Assembly: GCA_964648465.1 (NCBI GenBank)
Contig: CAZYMU010000054.1
Span: forward strand, 1-10,930
Direction of reading: 5' to 3'
Source of the DNA: Aminicenans sp964648465
GTDB lineage: Bacteria > Acidobacteriota > Aminicenantia > Aminicenantales > Aminicenantaceae
Length of the DNA: 10,930 nt
In this document: positions 1 through 5,629 of the stretch, one piece after another
Layout: every line of letters begins with the position of its first letter
Numbering within the stretch: position 1 is the stretch's first letter
Position numbers and translations under genes: made by a program
The notes under the pieces: model-generated
Seen by the model: only the letters and a program-made list of their open reading frames with translations
Databases searched by the model: none
Told to the model about the DNA's origin: nothing

Positions 1-36
1 TCTGCCTATAGAGGAAATGTCTTAGTTAAAATATTT

Positions 37-53
37 AAGTTGCGGAATCGCTG
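37..53 (+). repeat. 17-bp repeat, copy 1 (inverted relative to copy 2 at 10878-10894)
   Basis: The 17-mer AAGTTGCGGAATCGCTG occurs here and, reverse-complemented and exact, at 10878-10894. The flanks of the two copies do not resemble each other. The core GCGGAATCGC can fold only into a 3-bp stem, so it is not a convincing hairpin. Function is unknown. It could be a small dispersed genomic repeat, a protein-binding site, or coincidence. Confidence 0.6.
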
Positions 54-117
54 ATATAGACCTTCTCTCTTCATTAGGTTAGAATAGAATAAAAATAATT
101 TTGAAGAGGAGGAATTG

Positions 118-696
118 TTGAGACTTAAAGGTGTTCTATTTGATTTGGATGGTACTGTTGTGGATGTTCCGTACGATTGGAGCCATATAAAAAAAAAGTT
201 AGCCACTCAAGGCAAACCAATTCTTCATTTTATTCATAACTTGAAGGAACCGGAGAAAACTGAAAAATTGAAAGTGCTGGAGAAATATGAGAAGAAAGCC
301 ACTCTTCAAGCAGTTTTAAAAGAGGGAATGTTAGAATTTTTAGATTTATTAAAAGAAAAAGGAATAAAAAAAGCTTTAGTTACAAATAATTCGAAGGAAA
401 ATGTGTCGTATATATTAAATAAATTTAAACTAGAATTTGATTGCCTGATTACACGAGAAAGTGGATTTTGGAAACCTTCGGGAGATCCTATAATTACAGC
501 AGTGAAAAAGTTGGGAGTAAAAAAGGAAGAGTGCTGTGTGGTTGGTGATTCCCATTTTGATATTCAGGCTGCAAAAGAAGCCGGGATCAGGAAGGTTTTT
601 ATATTGAATGATGATAAAGAAAGATTTAATTCAACTTCAGTCGAAGTTTTTAAAGATGTAGAAAGTCTCAAAATGAGAATAAAACAGCTTCTTTAA
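118..696 (+). CDS. HAD-superfamily phosphatase (phosphoglycolate phosphatase-like)
   Basis: A haloacid dehalogenase-fold hydrolase, expected to be a cytosolic phosphatase acting on a small phosphorylated metabolite. The substrate cannot be read from sequence. All core motifs are present (numbered from the start used here): motif I FDLDGT with nucleophile Asp9 and acid/base Asp11, motif II VTNNS around Thr89, the motif III lysine Lys119 in KPSGDP, and motif IV GDSHFD with Asp144 and Asp148 for Mg2+. A helical cap of about 60 residues follows motif I. At 192 residues it is slightly shorter than typical Gph proteins (220-230). Two adjacent TTG codons, 115 and 118, could start it. The strong Shine-Dalgarno GAGGAGG (106-112) is 5 nt from TTG 118 but only 2 nt from TTG 115, so 118 is preferred. 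A 36-nt gap to the next gene suggests co-transcription. Family sure, substrate unknown. Confidence 0.9.
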   Translation: MRLKGVLFDLDGTVVDVPYDWSHIKKKLATQGKPILHFIHNLKEPEKTEKLKVLEKYEKKATLQAVLKEGMLEFLDLLKEKGIKKALVTNNSKENVSYILNKFKLEFDCLITRESGFWKPSGDPIITAVKKLGVKKEECCVVGDSHFDIQAAKEAGIRKVFILNDDKERFNSTSVEVFKDVESLKMRIKQLL

Positions 697-732
697 ATAA
701 AATGCCTTATTTGATTAAGCACCGAAGGAAAA

Positions 733-1803
733 ATGTCCAGTAAAGTATATTTCATACCTGCTTCGGGTGAAGAGAGCTCCAAGCTTATCTCGGAAAAAAC
801 AGATAAACTTTTCCTCGAGCTTGGATTGAACGATAAAATTGAGAAAGGCTATTTTGTTGGACTTAAAATTCATTTTGGGGAAAAAGGTAATAAAGGCTAT
901 ATAAAACCTCACTGGCTATTGAATATGATAAACAGCATAAAAAAGAAGACGTCACGTGTGTTTATAACCGACACAAATACTCTTTATATTGGACACAGAT
1001 CTAATTCCATTGATCATCTTAACTTGGCCTGGGGACATGGTTTCAGCCATGCTGCGCTCGGGATACCGATTCTCATAGCTGATGGTCTCATCGGCCGTGA
1101 TTATGGTGAAATCGAAGCAAATCTCTTGCGTATAAACTCAGCCAAAATAGGCAGTGCTTTTATTAATAGTGATGTGCTTTTGTGTCTGAGTCATTTTACT
1201 GGCCATATGCTGACAGGTTTTGGTGCAGCCTTAAAGAATTTAGGGATGGGATGTGCATCCCGTGCGGGCAAGCTTGAACAACATTCTGATGTTCACCCCA
1301 TGGTCAATGCTGATCTATGTACGAATTGTTCGACTTGTATTAATTATTGCCCTACAGGAGCTATTATTCAAAAAGAGGATAGTGCTTTTATTTTGGAGGA
1401 AAAGTGTATTGGATGTGGAGAATGTCTTGTAGTCTGCAGTGTTGGGGCAATTCGATTAAGCTGGGATGAAGATACAAGACGTATTCAGGAAAAAATGACA
1501 GAATATGCCTATTGTGCATGGAAAAATTTTAAAGGGAAGATAGGTTTTATAAATTTTTTAATTAATGTCACTAGGAATTGTGACTGTATGGCAACAAAGG
1601 AGCCAGCAGTAATAGAGGACATAGGTATTCTAAGTTCTCTTGATCCTGTAGCTATTGATCAAGCATCTGTTGATCTTATAGAAAAGCGGAATACCAAAGG
1701 CCTATCAAGAATAACTCATAATGTAGATTGGTCTATACAGATCAAACATGGAGAGAGAATCGGATTGGGTAGCACTGATTATGAATTGGTTGAAGTAGAT
1801 TGA
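733..1803 (+). CDS. DUF362 protein with two 4Fe-4S ferredoxin clusters
   Basis: An iron-sulfur protein of the DUF362 family, 356 residues. The N-terminal two thirds carries the DUF362 body, including the segment around residues 40-60 with KIHFGE, and HFTGHMLTGFGAALKNLGMG before the clusters. A bacterial-ferredoxin insert follows with two textbook CxxCxxCxxxC motifs: Cys196/199/202/206 and Cys225/228/231/235. After the clusters come an NCDCM segment and the conserved DPVAIDQAS motif typical of the family's C-terminus. There is no signal peptide or membrane segment, so it is probably cytosolic. Electron transfer is the likely role; partner and substrate are unknown. Such proteins are common in anaerobes. 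ATG 733 is preceded by GAAGGA at 724-729. It lies 36 nt after the HAD gene and probably in its operon. It does not look truncated. Confidence 0.88.
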   Translation: MSSKVYFIPASGEESSKLISEKTDKLFLELGLNDKIEKGYFVGLKIHFGEKGNKGYIKPHWLLNMINSIKKKTSRVFITDTNTLYIGHRSNSIDHLNLAWGHGFSHAALGIPILIADGLIGRDYGEIEANLLRINSAKIGSAFINSDVLLCLSHFTGHMLTGFGAALKNLGMGCASRAGKLEQHSDVHPMVNADLCTNCSTCINYCPTGAIIQKEDSAFILEEKCIGCGECLVVCSVGAIRLSWDEDTRRIQEKMTEYAYCAWKNFKGKIGFINFLINVTRNCDCMATKEPAVIEDIGILSSLDPVAIDQASVDLIEKRNTKGLSRITHNVDWSIQIKHGERIGLGSTDYELVEVD

Positions 1804-1854
1804 AGGCTTTCTATAATAATAGATGTCTGATTAGAGAGTAAAAAAAGTTTAAGG

Positions 1855-1932
1855 TGGTCGGGGCGGTGGGATTTGAACCCACGACCCCAGCGTCCCGAAC
1901 GCTGTGCGCTAGCCAGACTGCGCTACGCCCCG
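1855..1932 (-). tRNA. tRNA-Pro(CGG), CCA encoded
   Basis: Read on the minus strand, this folds into a full cloverleaf: acceptor CGGGGCG/CGCCCCG, D stem GCGC/GCGC, anticodon stem CAGCG/CGCTG with loop TTCGGGA (anticodon CGG, G37), T stem GTGGG/CCCAC with loop TTCAAAT, discriminator A and an encoded CCA (1855-1857). Anticodon CGG reads proline codon CCG, and G37 fits the m1G37 expected of tRNA-Pro. It is 78 nt including CCA. Just downstream the transcript has a run of seven T (complement of the A-run near 1840-1847), which may help termination. Confidence 0.98.
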
Positions 1933-1964
1933 GTTTTATCCAATAAGCTGAATAATTCACGTCA

Positions 1965-1993
1965 ATTATAACGGCAATCAAGAAATGAGTAAA
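1965..1993 (-). promoter_or_regulatory. Sigma70-like promoter for tRNA-Pro
   Basis: On the minus strand, TTTACT (1993-1988) is separated by 17 bp from a perfect TATAAT (1970-1965). Transcription would start about 25-30 nt before the mature 5' end of tRNA-Pro, a normal length for an RNase P-processed leader. Confidence 0.6.
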
Positions 1994-2130
1994 GAATGAA
2001 AAAAAGCATAATATTTATGGATTGGAAAAGTTTAATACGGAATTTTGTAAATAAAGCTATTTTGGAAGGTAATATAAAGGATGTTGAACCTCGAATTTGT
2101 TTGCATAAAAAGCAAAAGTAGCATAGAAGA

Positions 2131-2160
2131 TGTGACAAAATGCGACAAAAAGCGACAAAA
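2131..2160 (+). repeat. Three tandem 10-bp repeats (WGYGACAAAA)
   Basis: Three perfectly phased 10-bp units, TGTGACAAAA, TGCGACAAAA and AGCGACAAAA, place the GACAAAA core on one face of the helix. They end 22 bp before the -35 of the promoter at 2183. The core TGCGACA recurs inverted (TGTCGCA) at 2253-2259, downstream of that promoter. The arrangement looks like an operator or activator-binding array, or iteron-like units. The first unit's complement is one mismatch from a DnaA box. No protein can be assigned. Confidence 0.65.
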
Positions 2161-2182
2161 AGGGGAATTTGTTTGAAAATTA

Positions 2183-2210
2183 TTGACAAATATTTTTTTT
2201 TGTTTAAATT
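2183..2210 (+). promoter_or_regulatory. Putative sigma70-like promoter for the small membrane protein gene
   Basis: A perfect -35 TTGACA (2183-2188) is followed, after 16 bp of mostly T, by TAAATT (2205-2210), which matches 4 of 6 of the -10 consensus. The AT-rich stretch continues to about 2225. It lies 22 bp after the 10-bp repeats and faces the gene at 2281. The exact -10 hexamer is uncertain because several AT-rich alternatives overlap. Confidence 0.5.
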
Positions 2211-2243
2211 ATAAATTATATTTTAAAGAAAGAGTGAAAAAGG

Positions 2244-2252
2244 TGTGGATAA
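2244..2252 (-). promoter_or_regulatory. Perfect DnaA box (TTATCCACA)
   Basis: TGTGGATAA on the plus strand is the exact reverse complement of the consensus DnaA box TTATCCACA. I saw no second perfect box in the window. It lies inside the leader of the small membrane protein gene, next to an AT-rich tract and downstream of the 10-bp repeats. It may bind DnaA; an isolated 9-mer can also arise by chance. Confidence 0.45.
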
Positions 2253-2280
2253 TGTCGCAAAAGTGTAAAGGGGGACAATA

Positions 2281-2748
2281 ATAGAGCCTGAGAGAGAAAA
2301 GAACAAGTATCTTTCAATTCCTAAATCTGTTTTTATAACATTTTTTATTGTAATTTTTATTTTTATCTTGATTTCTATTTTACTTACAAATTCCCATGAT
2401 GATAAAAAAAACCTAAATTCAAAGAATGATGATCTTTTTCCCCTTGTGAATGAGGCGGAAGGTGTCATGTATATTATCAAGTCTAGAGAAAATATTGATA
2501 GCATGAATATCCATAGGGTACATATCAAAGTAGATATGCCTGAAAAGATGTCTCATGAGAAATTAAAAGCTGTAGCTCAAAAAATTGTTAAAGATACAAT
2601 TGCACATGAAAAGTGCAATACTATTGCCATTGATTTTGGACCCTACGGTTATGTAGATTTTGCCCCTTATGGAAATTGGCTAAAAATTTCCAATAGACTA
2701 CCGAATAATTACAATAATTATAGGTTTAAATATATTTTCTTTGAGTAA
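2281..2748 (+). CDS. Small membrane-anchored protein of unknown function, start codon non-canonical or frameshifted
   Basis: The reading frame is open from 2269 to the stop at 2746-2748. From position 2281 it gives 155 residues: a charged cytoplasmic head (EPEREKNKYLSIPKS), one hydrophobic helix at residues 17-35 (VFITFFIVIFIFILISILL), a polar linker, and an outside domain of about 100 residues. That domain contains HIKVDMPEKMSHEKL and IDFGPYGYVDFAPYGNW, which recall, from memory only, DUF4875-like lipoproteins and membrane proteins. The only conventional start in frame is TTG 2368, inside the membrane helix and without a Shine-Dalgarno. ATA 2281 has AAAGGGGG (2267-2274) 6 nt upstream. Alternatively, ATG 2252 opens a 9-codon ORF that would join this frame if the GGGGG run (2270-2274) had one more G, giving about 165 residues. 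So this is either a rare AUA start, frameshifting, a sequencing error, or an early pseudogene. Function is not assigned. Confidence 0.6.
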   Translation: MEPEREKNKYLSIPKSVFITFFIVIFIFILISILLTNSHDDKKNLNSKNDDLFPLVNEAEGVMYIIKSRENIDSMNIHRVHIKVDMPEKMSHEKLKAVAQKIVKDTIAHEKCNTIAIDFGPYGYVDFAPYGNWLKISNRLPNNYNNYRFKYIFFE

Positions 2749-2752
2749 ATTG

Positions 2753-2950
2753 TTATATATGCAGTTCTATTAGGTCTTCATCCTGGAGGATATAGTTTCG
2801 GTTGACTTTTTGCCCTGGGAATTTATGTTTTTCCCATATCCTGGCGAATTTCAATTTATGAAAAAAATCTATGTTTTTTCCTTTCGTACTCGATGCTGTT
2901 TTTAATTTTTTTTCGGTTTCGAAATACTGCAGCGGTAGATTTGTAGACAT
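2753..2950 (-). pseudogene. Internally deleted DRG/Obg-like TGS GTPase remnant (N-terminal tip fused to TGS domain)
   Basis: A 65-residue minus-strand ORF. Its start, STNLPLQYFETEKKLKTAS, matches the conserved N-terminus of bacterial and archaeal DRG-like GTPases (typically NLPPQYFEAEKRYREAKT). The rest, FFHKLKFARIW, KFPGQKV and NYILQDEDLIELHI to the stop, matches the C-terminal TGS domain of the same proteins (KFARIWG, KFPGQMV, YVLQDGDIVELH). The whole GTPase core, roughly 250 residues with Walker A, switches and NKxD, is missing, yet the reading frame is kept. Family motifs are recalled from memory, not searched. ATG 2950 fits the family start; GTG 2956 in frame is an alternative. A TATAAT (2975-2970) with a weak TTAAAA -35 stands just upstream, so it may still be expressed. 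It ends 4 bp from the convergent gene. It could be a pseudogene or a retained TGS-only micro-protein. Confidence 0.6.
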
Positions 2951-2956
2951 CCTCAC

Positions 2957-3089
2957 TTTTCTTTGTATGATTATATCCGAACATCATGCTATTTTTAAAA
3001 TTTTATGTTATTAATCTGATAAATTTTTTGAGATGTTTTTTTAATTCGAAGAAAATGCTTATTTCCCCATATTTTTGGAACGATTTTAC
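2957..3089. other. AT-rich intergenic region between the TGS remnant and the gyrB promoter
   Basis: This stretch is extremely AT-rich and holds no ORF with coding character on either strand. On the minus strand, TATAAT (2975-2970) with TTAAAA (2998-2993) 17 bp away could drive the TGS remnant. No clear hairpin or repeat is seen in the rest. The promoters for the TGS remnant and for gyrB diverge from this segment. Confidence 0.5.
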
Positions 3090-3118
3090 TTTACAAAATT
3101 TTATATTTTGGATATAAT
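3090..3118 (+). promoter_or_regulatory. Strong sigma70-like promoter of gyrBA
   Basis: TTTACA (3090-3095), 17 bp, then a perfect TATAAT (3113-3118): 11 of 12 consensus bases with ideal spacing. Transcription would start near 3125, giving a leader of about 74 nt before gyrB. The leader contains the 8-bp palindrome AATGCATT and a pyrimidine-rich stretch before the Shine-Dalgarno. I saw no riboswitch or attenuator. In other bacteria gyr promoters respond to supercoiling; nothing here proves it. Confidence 0.75.
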
Positions 3119-3198
3119 TATGAACTGAAAAATGCATTCATTGGGTTACCTGAAATCTCACTCTCCTTAACCTTCTTTTTTTCTTAAATCAAGAGGAA

Positions 3199-5583
3199 AT
3201 GATCGAAAAAAAATACACAGCACAGAGTATAAAAGTACTAAAAGGGCTTGAGGCTGTCCGCAAGCGTCCAGCCATGTATATTGGAACTACAGGGCTTGAT
3301 GGACTTCACCATTTAGTCTATGAAGTTGTTGATAATAGTATTGATGAAGCTCTAGCTGGATTTTGCTCCAAGATTGACGTTGTTGTCCATGTGGACTGCA
3401 GTGTTACAGTTATTGATGATGGGCGCGGTATTCCAGTCGGAATGCATAAAAAAGCGAGAAAGCCTGCTGCAGAACTTGTAATGACCACTCTTCATTCAGG
3501 GGGGAAGTTTGATCATAAATCTTATCAGGTTTCCGGAGGACTTCACGGAGTGGGTGTTTCTGTTGTGAACGCTCTATCAGAGCGGCTTAACCTGGAAGTC
3601 AAGAGAAATGGAGGCGTTTATACTCAAAATTATGAAAAAGGTAAAGCTGTTTCAAAATTAAAGAGGATTGGAAAAACAAAAAAAACTGGTACAAAAGTCA
3701 CATTTAAGCCTGATCCTGAGATATTCTCTTACATAGATTTTAATTTTGATATTTTAAGCAAGAGACTGAGAGAGCTTTCTTTCCTTAATAGAGGGCTTAA
3801 AATATCCATTGTAGATGAACGATCCGATACAAGGCATGATTTTCATTATAAAGGTGGCATTAAAGAATTTGTCCAGTACCTCAATAAAAACAAGACTGCT
3901 CTTTCCCCGAAGCCAATATATTTCGAGTGTGTAAAAAATGGTGCTATTATTGAGATGGCTCTCCAGTATAATACTGGTTATTCAGAGACGATATTTTCTT
4001 TTGTAAACAATATTCATACCCAGGAAGGGGGAACTCATCTTATTGGATTCAAAGCAGGGTTAACTCGTTCCATAAATAATTATGCCAACACTAATAAATT
4101 AATAAAAGATTTGAAACAGAATTTTAGTGGAGATGATACACGGGAAGGATTGTGTGCAGTTTTGAGTTTGAAGATTAAAAATCCGCAATTTGAGGGTCAG
4201 ACAAAAACTAAACTTGGAAATAGTGAAGTCAAAGGAATTGTAGAATCAATAATAAACGAGCAGCTCTCAATTTATTTTGAAGAGAACCCGACTATTACAA
4301 GGAAACTTATTCTTAAAATCTTGGATGCAGCCCGGGCAAGGGAAGCTGCTCGAAATGCGAGGGAACTGGCACGGAGAAAAGGAGTTTTGGAGTCTACCTC
4401 ACTTCCAGGAAAGTTGGCTGATTGTCAGGAAAGAGATCCTGCTGCGAGCGAAATATTTCTTGTGGAAGGTGACTCTGCAGGAGGTTCTGCTAAGCAGGCT
4501 CGTGACCGGAGATTTCAAGCGATCCTCCCTCTGAAAGGAAAAATCCTAAATGTGGAAAAGGCAAGGTTTGATAAAATTATCAAGAGTGAGGAAATTGGAA
4601 TCATCATTTCAGCCTTAGCGACAGGAGTTGAGCAGTCAGATTTTAATCTGGAAAAATTGCGCTATCATAAGGTTATTATAATGACAGATGCGGATGTGGA
4701 TGGATCCCATATCAGGACTCTTCTTATGACATTTTTCTTCAGGCAGATGCCTCAACTGATCGAAAATGGCTATCTTTATATAGCCCAACCTCCTCTCTAC
4801 AAGATATCCAAGGGGAGGTCGTCCCAGTATTTGGCAGATGAATACTCATTTGAAAAATATATAATTAAAAAAATATCAGAAGAATTCCAGCTTAAAGCCA
4901 TAAAGCATAAGGAAATCATAAAAGGCGAAATATTCAGAAAATTCCTTCAGAGAGTCATTGCAAGAAAGAGTTATATTCAGATATTAGAGAGGAAAAATTA
5001 TCCATATTTTCTTATTGATATTCTTGTTAATAATGATGCCAAGGATTCGGAATTTTTAGGAAAACTTGAAAAGATGGAAAAGATAAAAAATCTTCTTGCA
5101 GAAAAAGAGATTTTTTCTCTAATAGGTAAAAATGAAGAGTATGGGCTTTATGAATTGACTATTACTTTTCGGGTCAACGGTATGAATGTCTCGTGTAAGG
5201 TCAATAATGATTTGATCAATTCTGTCATGTACCAGAATCTTTATAAAATTCACAAGGAATTGGAAAGCTTTAAACCGCCTTTTCAGATGATTAGCAATGG
5301 TGAAAAGGTCAAGATTGAAAACGAATCAAAACTGCTTGAATATCTCTACCAAAAAGGGAAAAAAGGTATTGTTATCCAGAGGTATAAAGGATTGGGAGAA
5401 ATGGCCCCTAAGCAGCTCTGGGAGACGACAATGGACCCGGAAGAGAGATCTTTGCTTAAAGTGTCCATCCAGGATGCTGTCGAGGCAAATAATGTTTTTT
5501 CGGTTCTTATGGGGAATGAAGTGGAGCCCCGAAGAAATTTTATTGAGAAAAATGCATTGGATGCCCAGAATCTGGATGTTTAA
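3199..5583 (+). CDS. gyrB: DNA gyrase subunit B
   Basis: ATPase subunit of DNA gyrase, acting with GyrA as an A2B2 complex that introduces negative supercoils. The GHKL ATPase domain (about 1-220) has Glu42, Asn46, Asp73, Arg76 and the ATP-lid motif GGLHGVG (113-119), all at E. coli positions. The transducer domain follows to about 395. The TOPRIM domain has the catalytic Glu423 in VEGDSAGG and the metal-binding Asp497/Asp499 in DADVDG. The C-terminal tail holds QRYKGLGEM. At 794 residues it is the long, Gram-negative type: a divergent insert of roughly 170 residues separates DADVDG from the tail motif, as in E. coli (804), instead of the ~640-residue short form. Quinolone-pocket motifs EGDSA and PLKGKILNVEKAR are standard. 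ATG 3199 is preceded by AAGAGGA at short spacing. The gene is not flanked by recF or dnaN. Confidence 0.99.
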   Translation: MIEKKYTAQSIKVLKGLEAVRKRPAMYIGTTGLDGLHHLVYEVVDNSIDEALAGFCSKIDVVVHVDCSVTVIDDGRGIPVGMHKKARKPAAELVMTTLHSGGKFDHKSYQVSGGLHGVGVSVVNALSERLNLEVKRNGGVYTQNYEKGKAVSKLKRIGKTKKTGTKVTFKPDPEIFSYIDFNFDILSKRLRELSFLNRGLKISIVDERSDTRHDFHYKGGIKEFVQYLNKNKTALSPKPIYFECVKNGAIIEMALQYNTGYSETIFSFVNNIHTQEGGTHLIGFKAGLTRSINNYANTNKLIKDLKQNFSGDDTREGLCAVLSLKIKNPQFEGQTKTKLGNSEVKGIVESIINEQLSIYFEENPTITRKLILKILDAARAREAARNARELARRKGVLESTSLPGKLADCQERDPAASEIFLVEGDSAGGSAKQARDRRFQAILPLKGKILNVEKARFDKIIKSEEIGIIISALATGVEQSDFNLEKLRYHKVIIMTDADVDGSHIRTLLMTFFFRQMPQLIENGYLYIAQPPLYKISKGRSSQYLADEYSFEKYIIKKISEEFQLKAIKHKEIIKGEIFRKFLQRVIARKSYIQILERKNYPYFLIDILVNNDAKDSEFLGKLEKMEKIKNLLAEKEIFSLIGKNEEYGLYELTITFRVNGMNVSCKVNNDLINSVMYQNLYKIHKELESFKPPFQMISNGEKVKIENESKLLEYLYQKGKKGIVIQRYKGLGEMAPKQLWETTMDPEERSLLKVSIQDAVEANNVFSVLMGNEVEPRRNFIEKNALDAQNLDV

Positions 5584-5629
5584 CCTGGATTATTCATAAA
5601 CACTGCCTGTTTTTTATAAAGGAGAATTG

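Noticed and set aside
1..54. Possible C-terminal tail of an upstream plus-strand gene (18 codons open to a TGA at 52-54).
   Set aside because: Too short to show coding character; it also overlaps the 17-bp repeat, so the open frame may be chance.
1996..2121. Plus-strand 41-codon ORF starting MKKSIIFMDW.
   Set aside because: No good Shine-Dalgarno and no recognisable motif; it lies in AT-rich DNA where such ORFs arise by chance. It could still be a small gene.
3119..3198. gyrB leader as a riboswitch or attenuator.
   Set aside because: Only an 8-bp palindrome and a pyrimidine-rich tract are visible; no stable stem or terminator/antiterminator pair.
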